Source: Martinezella rhizogenes (lineage in GTDB: Bacteria > Pseudomonadota > Alphaproteobacteria > Rhizobiales > Rhizobiaceae). Taken from it: a DNA stretch of 64,000 bases. Below are positions 37,079 to 45,669 of the stretch, one piece after another. The translations under genes were made by a program, and so were the position numbers. Location: contig JAAMEZ010000029.1 in assembly GCA_013322215.1 (NCBI GenBank), forward strand, positions 62,001-126,000, given 5' to 3'. Each line of letters begins with the position of its first letter. Position 1 is the stretch's first letter. The notes beneath the pieces were generated by a model. The model ran no database searches and was not told the origin of the DNA. It was given only the letters and a program-made list of their open reading frames with translations.

Positions 37079-38005
37079 ATGAAGGACATTGACCTCAACC
37101 TTCTGAACAGCCTGCAACAGCTCCTTGCTCTCACAAGTGTCACTAAGGCGGCTGAAGAGCTGGGCATCAGCCAGTCTGCCATGAGCTACAACCTTGCCCG
37201 TTTGCGAAAAGCCATGGGGGACGAGCTCTTCACGCGGGATGCTGGCGGTCTGGTAATGACGCCTTACGCGCGCACGCTCGTCGAGCCCGTTTCGAAGGTC
37301 ATGACGGAAATCGATAGGCTGGTCAGCCGGTCCGCAGCCTTTGACCCCATCTCCGCCGAGCGGACCTTCACGATTGCACTTCCAGATGCCGCAGAAGTTC
37401 TGATCATTCCCGAAATACTGCGCCGAGTAGATCGGGACGCGCCGGGGATTCGCCTGCAGCTTCGCAGTATCGATGAAGTGGACGTCCTGCGTGAACTCGA
37501 CACGGGTATGATCGACATGGCGGTAGGCGTGTTCTCGGAAGGGCAGATCCACCACAAGCGCAAACTTCTTCATACCGATGACTACCTTTGCCTGTATAAT
37601 GGCGCTTTGCTAAAATTCGGCAATCCGATCGGATTGGACGAATATTTATCAGCGCGCCATGTCGGGCTGTCTGGGAAAGTATCTAGCCGCGACGCGGTCG
37701 GTGATCAGCTTGCCATGATGGACGAACCGCGACGCATTTCCATGACGACACGGCACCTGCTGTCGATCCCATTCATCGTTCTGGCCACGCCCGTCGTGGC
37801 AACCGTTCACGGTAGCCTGGCGCGTTATTTCGAGCGGCAACTTGGGCTGAGGACATCTCGCCCACCGTTTGAAATGCCTTCGGTGCCAATCTCCCTTTTG
37901 TGGCACAGCTCCAACGATGCCGATCCAGCGCATCGCTGGATGCGGGACGTGATCCAGACATCACTCCGTGTCGCCCGGGAATCGGGTAGCGCCGTTGAAA
38001 GCTGA
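37079..38005 (+). CDS. LysR family regulator, NodD-like subgroup
   Basis: A 308-residue LysR protein: DLNLLNSLQQLLALTSVTKAA, then SQSAMSYNLARLRKA (helix-turn-helix within residues 5-65), and an effector domain. The start DIDLNLL and the domain layout resemble the NodD/NahR/LinR subgroup, which responds to flavonoids and other aromatics. It is divergent from the phloretin-hydrolase/GH1 pair, so it is the likely aromatic-responsive activator of that operon. ATG 37079 lacks a strong ribosome site. Confidence 0.85.
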   Translation: MKDIDLNLLNSLQQLLALTSVTKAAEELGISQSAMSYNLARLRKAMGDELFTRDAGGLVMTPYARTLVEPVSKVMTEIDRLVSRSAAFDPISAERTFTIALPDAAEVLIIPEILRRVDRDAPGIRLQLRSIDEVDVLRELDTGMIDMAVGVFSEGQIHHKRKLLHTDDYLCLYNGALLKFGNPIGLDEYLSARHVGLSGKVSSRDAVGDQLAMMDEPRRISMTTRHLLSIPFIVLATPVVATVHGSLARYFERQLGLRTSRPPFEMPSVPISLLWHSSNDADPAHRWMRDVIQTSLRVARESGSAVES

Positions 38006-38023
38006 GACGCCATCGAACCAGGT

Positions 38024-39181
38024 TCATGCGTGACTGTTTCGGGTATTGCTCTCAGCGCGGGTTCTGGTTGCAAAGACACACAGCGTCAGGAAAGCGACCA
38101 ACGCCGCGACAAGGAAAAAGCCGGCGCGGGAGATGGGCAACATTTCGATGAAGGCAGACAGAAACTGCCCCATGAATATTGCCACTGACAGATAACCCAA
38201 CAGCCGTCCTCTCAATGCTGGAGGGCTCCGCTCGATCGTGAGATGATTGACAAGTGGTATCGAAAACCCGAAGCCGCACCCAATGAGGATACCGCCTAAG
38301 ATAGTGAGCGAAAGCGATCCCGCCGAAAAGAATAGAAGATGTCCTACGGCGTAAGCTGCAAAGGCACTCATCGATGTTCGGGCGGCTCCAAGAGGTCCTA
38401 TGAGGTAGGGCATTGTAAACGCGGCGCCGACTGCCACCAATGAGATGAAGGACAGGAAGTAACCGATTTCAGCTTCGCCTAGGCCCATTTCGGCCAGCTT
38501 CTGCGGGAGCAGGATCACTGCCGCGAAGAAGACGATCATGGAGCAGGTCGCAGCGAGATAGACGTCCCACATCGGTGGAGCAGAAATCGAAATATTGGCT
38601 TCGGCAGAACGTGGTGACTCGTGAGTACGCGGCACGAAGACGATCACCATCGCGGCGAATATCCAAGAGACCAAATAGAGGAGAAACGGATGTTGCCAGC
38701 TGATCCCTGCCAATATTCCGCCAATTGCTAGGAAAACGACACCGCCGAGTTCGATCGCCATTCCTTGACGAGCAATCATCTTGAGCCGAGCGTCTCCGTC
38801 GAAGAATTCTGAGATCAACGTCGTGCCAGCTGACATGACAATCGCTGTGGCCCCGCCCAAGAGAAAGCGATTGAGGAGAACGGCGACGTATCCGTGCATC
38901 CACACAGCGGCATAACCGAGGAGACCGTAAAGTCCTAACCCTGCTAAGAGGGCCCGACGGCTCCCTATGCGCTCGATAAGTCGACCGACCGCGAGACCGA
39001 ATATCGCCACGCCCAGTGAAGGCAGTGTTACCAGCCAGCTAGATGCAGATGGTACGCCAAGTGCACTCGCGATCCCCGGCAGGCCGGGAACAATGACACA
39101 GCCAACCATGATAGTGAGGCAGGCGACACAAAGGAGCGTCAAGGCTCCTAAGGGCTTGAGTTGCTGCAATGTCTTCTCCAT
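38024..39181 (-). CDS. Major facilitator superfamily transporter
   Basis: A 385-residue protein with about 12 hydrophobic segments and the MFS loop motif between helices 2 and 3 (GRLIERIGSRRALL). It is shorter than sugar porters and similar in size to DHA1-type drug or phenolic exporters. It is divergent from the TetR gene at 39268, the classic repressor/efflux-pump pair, so it probably exports a toxic aromatic compound. The substrate is unknown. Confidence 0.85.
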   Translation of the reverse strand: MEKTLQQLKPLGALTLLCVACLTIMVGCVIVPGLPGIASALGVPSASSWLVTLPSLGVAIFGLAVGRLIERIGSRRALLAGLGLYGLLGYAAVWMHGYVAVLLNRFLLGGATAIVMSAGTTLISEFFDGDARLKMIARQGMAIELGGVVFLAIGGILAGISWQHPFLLYLVSWIFAAMVIVFVPRTHESPRSAEANISISAPPMWDVYLAATCSMIVFFAAVILLPQKLAEMGLGEAEIGYFLSFISLVAVGAAFTMPYLIGPLGAARTSMSAFAAYAVGHLLFFSAGSLSLTILGGILIGCGFGFSIPLVNHLTIERSPPALRGRLLGYLSVAIFMGQFLSAFIEMLPISRAGFFLVAALVAFLTLCVFATRTRAESNTRNSHA

Positions 39182-39215
39182 TAAAGATGATACGTCGCTG
39201 ATTGCTGATAATTAC

Positions 39216-39255
39216 GAGACTAAAGTCTCTATATATGCGAGACTGCATTCTCGCA
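39216..39255. promoter_or_regulatory. Double palindrome, TetR operator candidate
   Basis: GAGACT-AA-AGTCTC (39216-39229) is a compact palindrome. It is followed by TGCGAGA (39236-39242) and TCTCGCA (39249-39255) with a 6-bp spacer. Both contain the half-site CGAGACT. They lie in the short region between divergent MFS and TetR genes and likely bind two TetR dimers. Confidence 0.6.
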
Positions 39256-39267
39256 ATAGGAGAAGGT

Positions 39268-39846
39268 ATGGAAACCGATAAAGTCCAACCCGCTAGGTCA
39301 GCGGGGCGGCCCCGTGATGAAGAGGCCACGCCGGCTTTGCTTGAAGTTACGAGGAAGCTCGTAAGCGAGAAAGGCTATGCAGATGTCACAATTGCATCGA
39401 TCGCGTCGGCGGCGGGGGTGGGGCGTCAGACCATCTATCGTCGCTGGTCGAGCAAGGCGGAGCTTGTGCTTGACGCTTTTCTTGATAGTGCGTCGCAGGA
39501 TGAGGTGATTGATAGCGGCCCGGTCCAGGCAACGCTTGAGCGTTTCCTTGCAAATCTTTTCCGAATTATCGGCAAAGACGGGCCTGCTATTCGCAATCTG
39601 ATCGCGTCGGCCCAGACCGATGAGGCGTTTCTGAAAGTTTTCCGGGAGCGCTTTGTATTGCCGCGTGCAGAGATCGCTGCAACGATCATCAAAAGTGGCA
39701 TTTCGCGGGGGGAGCTCAGCGATAGTCTTGATTTGGAACTTTCAGTTGATGCGTTACACGGTGTATTCTGGTATCGCCTCCTTCAAGGCAGGCCACTCGA
39801 CGATTCGCTGGCCGTACGGCTCTCGACGTTCCTGACGAAGACGTAG
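39268..39846 (+). CDS. TetR family regulator of the MFS transporter
   Basis: A 192-residue TetR protein: SAGRPRDEEA, helix-turn-helix IASIASAAGVGRQTIYRRWSSKAELV, and a C-terminal domain ending GVFWYRLLQGRPLD. It is a paralogue of the TetR at 26930. AGGAGAAGG precedes ATG 39268. The gene ends one base before the end of the convergent SDR gene. It probably represses the divergent MFS gene and itself. Confidence 0.9.
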   Translation: METDKVQPARSAGRPRDEEATPALLEVTRKLVSEKGYADVTIASIASAAGVGRQTIYRRWSSKAELVLDAFLDSASQDEVIDSGPVQATLERFLANLFRIIGKDGPAIRNLIASAQTDEAFLKVFRERFVLPRAEIAATIIKSGISRGELSDSLDLELSVDALHGVFWYRLLQGRPLDDSLAVRLSTFLTKT

Positions 39847-39847
39847 T

Positions 39848-40585
39848 CTAAAGGCTCATGCCGCCATCAATTACGATGTTGGAACCGGTCATGAACGTGG
39901 CCTCTTCCGAAGCCATCAGCACGGCGATCGCGGCGATCTCCCCCGCTGTCCCTAGGCGTCCCATGAGTTGTCGGGATACGAACTTCTTGCGAGCCTCTTC
40001 GGCGTCGCCGGTCGCTTCCATGCGTGCGTGAAGAGAGGGTGTTTCGACCGTGCCTGGGCTGATGGCGTTGCAGCGCACGCCAAGCGCGGCAAAATCGCGG
40101 GCGACCGACATGGTCAGTCCGACGACGGCGGCTTTGCTCGTCGCGTAAGCGAAACGTTCCGGCGCGGCCATGATCGAGGACACGACGGATGCGATATTGA
40201 TGATGCTCCCCGCCCTTCGCTGCGCCATGTTCGGGAGGAACGCCGAGATCGTATTGAACATCGACTTGACGTTGACTTCCAGGCTCAGATCAAGCTGCTT
40301 CGACGAGCATTCCAGGATGGTCCCGGTTGCGACGTAGCCAGCGCAATTGACCAGGACGGATATGTCAGGGAAACGTATGGCTGTGGCCTGGACCGCGTCG
40401 GGATCGGTGACGTCGAGCTCGATTGTCGTCACGCCATCGAGATCGGCAAGAGCTTTTAACCCGTCTCCGTTGATATCAGAGGCAAGGACCACCGCGCCCT
40501 CTCGCAAGAAAGCGTCCAATACTTCGCGACCGATCCCCTGTGCCGCGCCTGTTAGAAAGCAGGTCTTTCCATTCAATCGCCCCAT
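39848..40585 (-). CDS. SDR family 2-keto-3-deoxy-sugar-acid dehydrogenase-like
   Basis: A 245-residue SDR: TGAAQGIG at residues 12-19, NCAG, serine in NIAS, YATSK, and C-terminal DGGMSL. It resembles the BDH2/2-keto-3-deoxy-L-fuconate 4-dehydrogenase group. The next gene is a fumarylacetoacetase-family hydrolase of the kind that cleaves 2,4-diketo-3-deoxyaldonates, so this enzyme likely makes that diketo acid. GGAGGACGTA precedes ATG 40585. Confidence 0.82.
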   Translation of the reverse strand: MGRLNGKTCFLTGAAQGIGREVLDAFLREGAVVLASDINGDGLKALADLDGVTTIELDVTDPDAVQATAIRFPDISVLVNCAGYVATGTILECSSKQLDLSLEVNVKSMFNTISAFLPNMAQRRAGSIINIASVVSSIMAAPERFAYATSKAAVVGLTMSVARDFAALGVRCNAISPGTVETPSLHARMEATGDAEEARKKFVSRQLMGRLGTAGEIAAIAVLMASEEATFMTGSNIVIDGGMSL

Positions 40586-40674
40586 TACGTCCTCCTTGTT
40601 AGGGCATCTGCCGATGGCAGCGCCGATTGGTAATGCGATCGTGCGTGCCGCCCGATCGCTAGCAGGTGAGTGGA

Positions 40675-41514
40675 TCAGGCGGCGGCAACGCTTTGGCGCT
40701 GGACCCCGAGTCCCCCGATGGAGACTTCCATCGTATCGCCGGCCTTGAGGTATCTTGGCGGCTTAAAACCCATGCCCACGCCGGGTGGCGTGCCGGTGGT
40801 GATGACGTCACCAGGCAGAAGCCTCATGAACTGGGAGATGTAGGAGACGATGAAGGGAACCCGGAAAATCATTGTCTTGGTCGATCCGTTCTGGACCAGC
40901 TCCCCGTTGACTTTCAGCGACATGGACAAATTGTCCACATCGACCTCGTCCGTGGTCACAAGCCAGGGGCCAAGGGGACCGAAAGTCGGGCACCCTTTGC
41001 CTTTCGTCCAAGTGCCACCCCGTTCCAGCTGGTAAGAGCGCTCCGACACGTCGTTGCAGATACAATAGCCAGCAACATGCTCGAGAGCGGCATCTTCCGA
41101 CACGTAGGAGGCCGTTTTGCCGATTACAATCGCAAGCTCGACTTCCCAGTCGGTCTTTTCAGATCCTGGCGGTATCAGCACCGTATCGTTAGGCCCGACG
41201 ATACAGGAGGGTGCCTTGTTGAAGAGGATCGGCTCCTCCGGGATCGGCATTCCGCTTTCCGCGGCGTGGTCGGCATAGTTCAGGCCGACCGCGATGAAGT
41301 TTCCAACGCGCGTAATGCACGATCCGAGACGTACCGTGTTCTCGACGATGGGAAGAGCTTGCGGATCGAGTTCGCCGATGGCCCGAAGGGTTTCCGGACC
41401 GATCGAGGCGCCGTCGATATCCGCGATATGCATGGACAGATCGCGGATCCGTCCCTCTCGATCCAGCAGACCGGGTTTCTCCGCGCCGGGGTGACCAAAA
41501 CGAACGAGTTTCAA
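40675..41514 (-). CDS. FAH-family 2,4-diketo-3-deoxyaldonate hydrolase-like
   Basis: A 279-residue fumarylacetoacetate-hydrolase-fold protein. Metal-site residues are in DWEVELAIVIG, preceded by AVGLNYADHAAE and followed by TTGTPPGVG. This subgroup includes 2,4-diketo-3-deoxy-L-fuconate hydrolase, which yields pyruvate plus lactate. Start is TTG 41514 with AGGAG six bases upstream; the nearby ATG is out of frame. A lactate dehydrogenase gene immediately upstream in the same operon supports a lactate-yielding cleavage. Confidence 0.82.
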   Translation of the reverse strand: MKLVRFGHPGAEKPGLLDREGRIRDLSMHIADIDGASIGPETLRAIGELDPQALPIVENTVRLGSCITRVGNFIAVGLNYADHAAESGMPIPEEPILFNKAPSCIVGPNDTVLIPPGSEKTDWEVELAIVIGKTASYVSEDAALEHVAGYCICNDVSERSYQLERGGTWTKGKGCPTFGPLGPWLVTTDEVDVDNLSMSLKVNGELVQNGSTKTMIFRVPFIVSYISQFMRLLPGDVITTGTPPGVGMGFKPPRYLKAGDTMEVSIGGLGVQRQSVAAA

Positions 41515-41526
41515 GGCATGCTCCTG

Positions 41527-43305
41527 TCAATTGATAGCGTGCGGGGTGTTGCTGGATACCGGCATGTTCCTCCAGCGCAGTAGCTTGGACGTGGAACCGA
41601 TGCCAGGATTGAAGCAATTGCAGGGATCGAGTTCATGATAATGGGAAACGACCGCACGCTCTGCCTTATAGAGATGGCCGACATTGTGCTCGGCCGGATA
41701 CTTTGCGCCTCGTTGGTGCAGGATAGCTAACATCTGGTGTTCGACCTGCTGCCAGTCGGCGTTCTTCCCAATGATGTAATCCTGGTGAAACACGTGGCAG
41801 AAGAAGTGGCCGTAATAGAGCTTCTTGCGAATGTCCCGCTCGATTGAGGCGGGCAACGTTTCCACCCATTGCGTCGTGTTGCGCGGTAGTGCGATATCTA
41901 GGGCTACGATGTCACTGACCTCGCGGGCGTGCACGATCCGATACCTGACGGCTGCCCCGGCGACGGCGAACCTGTGCAGAAACGCCGCAGACGCCTCCGT
42001 CGGATCGCATTCGAAGAACGCAGCGTGCGCTGCCGAGCAAAACCGCTTCTGCAGATAATCCCGCGTTTCGCCGATGCAATCGCCACCCGCCTTGATCAGC
42101 AGATGGTGCTCAAACCTGTTGCGGTAATCGCCCATTGTCTTCGGCAGATGGCTCGGGAGAATATGGCTGACCGCTTGAAGCAAGCGGTCGCTGAGATTGG
42201 CAGGAAGAAATCGCAGGCGGCCGGCGAGATCGTCGATGCGGCTCTTGGCCGCAAACAGCGACGGCAGTCGACTGGTCCCCAGCCATTTGATCAGCAGGAA
42301 CGTGTCTTTCCCGTACCGTTCTGCAATATCGTAGGCGTCCCGATGGATATACTCGGCCGCGATTGGGAGGGTACGGAACGAAGAAAGCATCGTCCGGCGC
42401 AAATCGGTGAGATCATCCGGATCGTTTGTCCCTATGTAAAAGACGCGGGTGTTCTTCTCGGCTTCGAAGGTGTCGAGGCGTACGGCAAAAATCAGGATCC
42501 GTCCTGATGACCCGGACGCTTCGTAGAGCCGTCTCGGGTCGCCATTGAAGCGGGCGGGAGTCGATGCCTCGATATCGCGGATATGGACGGCATAATCCCG
42601 GTCGGAGGCAGCCCTGTCATCAGCGCTGATATCGACATCCCTGAACTCGCCCCGGTCGAGACGTCTCAGAATCTCCTCAGGCGATGCGCCGAGTTCGATG
42701 CCGAGGTGATTGACAAGACCGAGAGCGCCCTGTTCGTCAACCTTCGCAAATAGCGCCAGTTCGGTATAGGCCGGGCCGCGATGGATCAGCGATCCTCCGG
42801 AATTGTTGGCGATACCGCCATGAACCGATGCACCGAGGCAGGACGACCCTATCACCGAATGGGGTTCGCGTCCGTGGGGCTTCAGCGCTTTCTCGAGTTC
42901 ATCCAGCGTGACGCCCGGTAGGCAGACGACCTGTTTCCCATGATCGATGAGGTGGAGCGTCTTGATACGCATCGTGTTGATGACGACAACGTCGCGGTCA
43001 TAATCATTGCCGAAGGGCGTGGACCCTCCGGTCAGCCCGGTATTCGCCGCCTGGGGAATGACGATTTTTCCTGCGCGCATGCAGGTTTCGAGGACCCGCC
43101 ACATCTGCATCAGGCTTTTGGGCCGGACAACCGCAAGGGCCTTCCCTTGGCCGTAGCGATATCCGCTTGTGTAGCGGCGCGACGCTGAAACCGTGGTGAG
43201 CACATGCTTCGTGCCGACAATCCCTCGCAACTCCTCCAGGAAGGCGCTGTCTGCTGCGGGTACGGGCCCCGTTCCCGGGATTTTCGAGGTGACGAACTCA
43301 GACAT
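41527..43305 (-). CDS. dld: Quinone-dependent D-lactate dehydrogenase
   Basis: A 592-residue FAD protein closely matching E. coli Dld through its length: AANTGLTGGSTPFGNDYDRDVV, SVIGSSCLGASVHGG, NNSGGSLIHRGPAYTE, YIHRDAYDIAERYGKDTF and the C-terminal PAEHNVGHLYKA. It oxidises D-lactate to pyruvate at the membrane and reduces ubiquinone. ATG 43305 is chosen over an upstream in-frame ATG (43332) that lies inside the preceding gene. It would remove the lactate made by the neighbouring hydrolase and so indicates D-configured lactate. Confidence 0.92.
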   Translation of the reverse strand: MSEFVTSKIPGTGPVPAADSAFLEELRGIVGTKHVLTTVSASRRYTSGYRYGQGKALAVVRPKSLMQMWRVLETCMRAGKIVIPQAANTGLTGGSTPFGNDYDRDVVVINTMRIKTLHLIDHGKQVVCLPGVTLDELEKALKPHGREPHSVIGSSCLGASVHGGIANNSGGSLIHRGPAYTELALFAKVDEQGALGLVNHLGIELGASPEEILRRLDRGEFRDVDISADDRAASDRDYAVHIRDIEASTPARFNGDPRRLYEASGSSGRILIFAVRLDTFEAEKNTRVFYIGTNDPDDLTDLRRTMLSSFRTLPIAAEYIHRDAYDIAERYGKDTFLLIKWLGTSRLPSLFAAKSRIDDLAGRLRFLPANLSDRLLQAVSHILPSHLPKTMGDYRNRFEHHLLIKAGGDCIGETRDYLQKRFCSAAHAAFFECDPTEASAAFLHRFAVAGAAVRYRIVHAREVSDIVALDIALPRNTTQWVETLPASIERDIRKKLYYGHFFCHVFHQDYIIGKNADWQQVEHQMLAILHQRGAKYPAEHNVGHLYKAERAVVSHYHELDPCNCFNPGIGSTSKLLRWRNMPVSSNTPHAIN

Positions 43306-43312
43306 GACAATG

Positions 43313-44011
43313 CTACTTGAGCCACTCAGCATAGTCTGGAACCAGAAGACGGTATGGCTGCTCGTCCTCCTCTATGCCGGAAAAGCGCGTGACTCGGTTA
43401 TCCTGGAAAATGTTGTCTGCAGCGTCGTCGTTGACGGTCGATACCTCCGCAACGAAGACGTCAGATCCTTCGGCCCAGAACGAGTGCCAATCCCCCGGCA
43501 TCAGCGTCACGCTTTCACCCGGTTGCAAGTGCAGCCTGCCGCCCGGTGGCAACGTTCTGGCGATGCCGTCGCAGAGAATTGTCGTCCCTAAATGGGGATC
43601 GCAGACGCCGTCGCGACCACCGAACAGCTCAACTATGAGCGTACCACCGCCTCGGTTGATGATGTCCTCGGTCTTGAGGATGTGGGTATGGTTGGGCGTC
43701 ACCTGATTTTGACGAGAAATCATAGCTTTTTCGGCATAGAGCATGCCGCCACCACGTTTCAGGTCGGACAGTCGACCGTTTCGGGCCGTAAATAACAGTA
43801 GGCCGTTTTTCTCGAAGTCCCCCATGCCGAAATCGGTAATATCCCACCCGAGCCCGGCCGCAATGATGTTGCCGATGTCACCCCTGCGCCTGGTCATCTC
43901 CTCAGGCCCCCAGTTCGCAAACGGGGGCAAAACATAGCCGAACGAAGCCATGAAGGCTTCCGCTTCACGAATGGTCCGGTTGATCTCGCTGCGTGTCAGC
44001 TTCTGTGTCAT
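43313..44011 (-). CDS. D-lyxose ketol-isomerase-type cupin
   Basis: A 232-residue cupin protein of the DUF1498/D-lyxose isomerase family: LPPFANWGPEEM at the N terminus, metal histidines in NHTHILKTEDIINRGGG, and DPHLGTTI followed by a second barrel face with PGDWHSFWAEG. These Mn-dependent enzymes interconvert D-lyxose/D-xylulose or D-mannose/D-fructose. GAGGAAT precedes ATG 44011. In this operon it probably isomerises the entering sugar. Confidence 0.82.
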   Translation of the reverse strand: MTQKLTRSEINRTIREAEAFMASFGYVLPPFANWGPEEMTRRRGDIGNIIAAGLGWDITDFGMGDFEKNGLLLFTARNGRLSDLKRGGGMLYAEKAMISRQNQVTPNHTHILKTEDIINRGGGTLIVELFGGRDGVCDPHLGTTILCDGIARTLPPGGRLHLQPGESVTLMPGDWHSFWAEGSDVFVAEVSTVNDDAADNIFQDNRVTRFSGIEEDEQPYRLLVPDYAEWLK

Positions 44012-44031
44012 GGCTATTCCTCGTACAGTGC

Positions 44032-44817
44032 TCAGCGCACGCCGATGCCGGCCGTCAGGCCCCCGTCGATGCGATGATCGGATCCCGTGATAAATGCCGC
44101 CTTGCTGGATGCAAGAAAAGCTATGAGATCGGTGACCTCCTCCGGCTCGCCAATGCGGCCGAGAGGGTGCGCTGCTCCGAAGCGATCGAATACGGCATTG
44201 ATGTCGGCGTCTTCGCCTTCAAAGGTTCGAGCGGCCAGCTCCAGAATGGGCGTGCGAACGGAGCCGGGGCTGACTGAGACGACCCTGATGCGGTCCCGGG
44301 CAAAATCGAGCGCCATGGCGCGGGTCATGGCGTGGATCGCGCCTTTTGAGGCGACATAGGCGGAAACGCCGTTCTGGCAGGCAAACCCCTGTACGCTTGA
44401 GAGATTGATGATCACACCACCGCCGCGTTGGCGCATATGAGGAACGCCGAACTGTGCCGACAGATGGATCGAGCCGACATTGACGGCCATGCAGCGCATG
44501 AAGACGTCGAACGGCGTGCCGACGGCATCCCCGTACGGATGGATCGCGGCGGAATTGACGATGATGTCGATTCCGCCGGACCCGGCCGCGGCTTGGTCAA
44601 ATGCTGCCTTCACCGCACCCGCATCAGTCATGTCGGCAGTGATGACGTCGATCCTGAGAGCCTCGCCAGCTGCCACCGCCGTAAGCTGATCGTTTGCCGC
44701 GGTGTCGATCCCGACTGCAACAACGCTTGCACCGTCTCGCGCCAGCTTGAGCGCCGCCGCAAGGCCTATCCCGGTGGTGCCGGTTACAACTGCGACCTTC
44801 CCCGAGAATTCTCTCAT
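44032..44817 (-). CDS. SDR family sugar dehydrogenase
   Basis: A 261-residue SDR. The glycine motif is slightly unusual, TGTTGIG (one residue shorter than TGxxxGIG), with NSAA in place of NNAG, active-site YVASK and C-terminal DGGLTAGIGVR. It lies directly after the GntR gene in the same direction, as the second gene of this operon. It likely oxidises the aldose or an acid intermediate. GGGAGGAG precedes ATG 44817. The substrate is unknown. Confidence 0.8.
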   Translation of the reverse strand: MREFSGKVAVVTGTTGIGLAAALKLARDGASVVAVGIDTAANDQLTAVAAGEALRIDVITADMTDAGAVKAAFDQAAAGSGGIDIIVNSAAIHPYGDAVGTPFDVFMRCMAVNVGSIHLSAQFGVPHMRQRGGGVIINLSSVQGFACQNGVSAYVASKGAIHAMTRAMALDFARDRIRVVSVSPGSVRTPILELAARTFEGEDADINAVFDRFGAAHPLGRIGEPEEVTDLIAFLASSKAAFITGSDHRIDGGLTAGIGVR

Positions 44818-44831
44818 ATCCCACTCCTCCC

Positions 44832-45542
44832 TCAGATTGATTTTTGTGGAGCGGCACCATCCGGAATGAAGACCAATCCAGCGCTCAAATGCCGATCCAT
44901 ATGGTAAGCAAAGGCAATCCTGTCCTTATTACGAAGCGCTTCGATGATGGATTGGTGCTCATTGAAGACGCTCTTCAAAGTCGAACGCTGCGACTTTCCT
45001 GCCATCATCACCCGCTGGATGACAGGTTTCAGCATGGCGTAGGTTTCCGTGAGTGTGCGATTGCCGGCGGCTGCGACCAGCAACATATGAAATTTGAAGT
45101 CGAGTTCGGATGCATCTTCGGCCGTTGCGGCGTTCAGGATAGCTGCGTTTACGTCCTCAACTTCGCAAAGGTGATCCTGCGAAAGGTTCACCAACAGAAG
45201 CTCGAAAAGATTCATCTCCGTCAGACGCCGATAACCCTGGATGTCCTGAAACGCGTCAGCCGATATCTCCATGGCAAAGGCGAATAGATCCTGCATCGCG
45301 TTGCGATGCTGATCGGTCAGAACAAGGCCGAGCTTCTGCCGTGACTCCGCAATGCCGTAGGCTTTCAGCGTGCGAAATGCTTCGCGCACCGTGTTGCGAC
45401 TTGAGGCGAACTTTTCCGCAAGCTCAACCTCGCTTGGCAATACATCACCCACGCCCAGACCCCGTTCGCGGATAAGCGTGCGTATCTGCCCGACGATCTC
45501 GTCGACTGCCGACGCTTTGGGCTCTCCCTCTGACGCGTTCAC
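44832..45542 (-). CDS. GntR family regulator, FCD subfamily
   Basis: A 236-residue regulator. Winged helix at residues about 10-80 (LPSEVELAEKFASSRNTVREAFRTLKAYG), then an FCD helical domain with LDFKFHMLLVAAAGN and the C-terminal histidine in HMDRHL. Start is GTG 45542, supported by GAGGAG seven bases upstream. It is the first gene of the minus-strand sugar-acid operon and divergent from uxuA (45670), so it probably controls both through the repeats at 45580-45653. Confidence 0.88.
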   Translation of the reverse strand: MNASEGEPKASAVDEIVGQIRTLIRERGLGVGDVLPSEVELAEKFASSRNTVREAFRTLKAYGIAESRQKLGLVLTDQHRNAMQDLFAFAMEISADAFQDIQGYRRLTEMNLFELLLVNLSQDHLCEVEDVNAAILNAATAEDASELDFKFHMLLVAAAGNRTLTETYAMLKPVIQRVMMAGKSQRSTLKSVFNEHQSIIEALRNKDRIAFAYHMDRHLSAGLVFIPDGAAPQKSI

Positions 45543-45579
45543 CGATGCGCTCCTCTTCCATGGTCAAAAAGCTCATATT

Positions 45580-45653
45580 ATGTTGGTCATATTTTGGCAA
45601 ATAGATTCTTTCATTGCAATTTACGCGTTTTTATGCAAATAATGTCCAACAAT
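45580..45653. promoter_or_regulatory. GntR operator candidates between gntR and uxuA
   Basis: ATGTTGGTCAT (45580-45590) and ATGTCCAACAAT (45642-45653) are inverted copies of a TTGG(T/A)CAT half-site, about 50 bp apart, one near each divergent gene. The second lies just upstream of the uxuA ribosome site. The arrangement fits a GntR dimer site at each promoter or looping between them. Confidence 0.45.
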
Positions 45654-45669
45654 AAATTTGGAGGACGGA

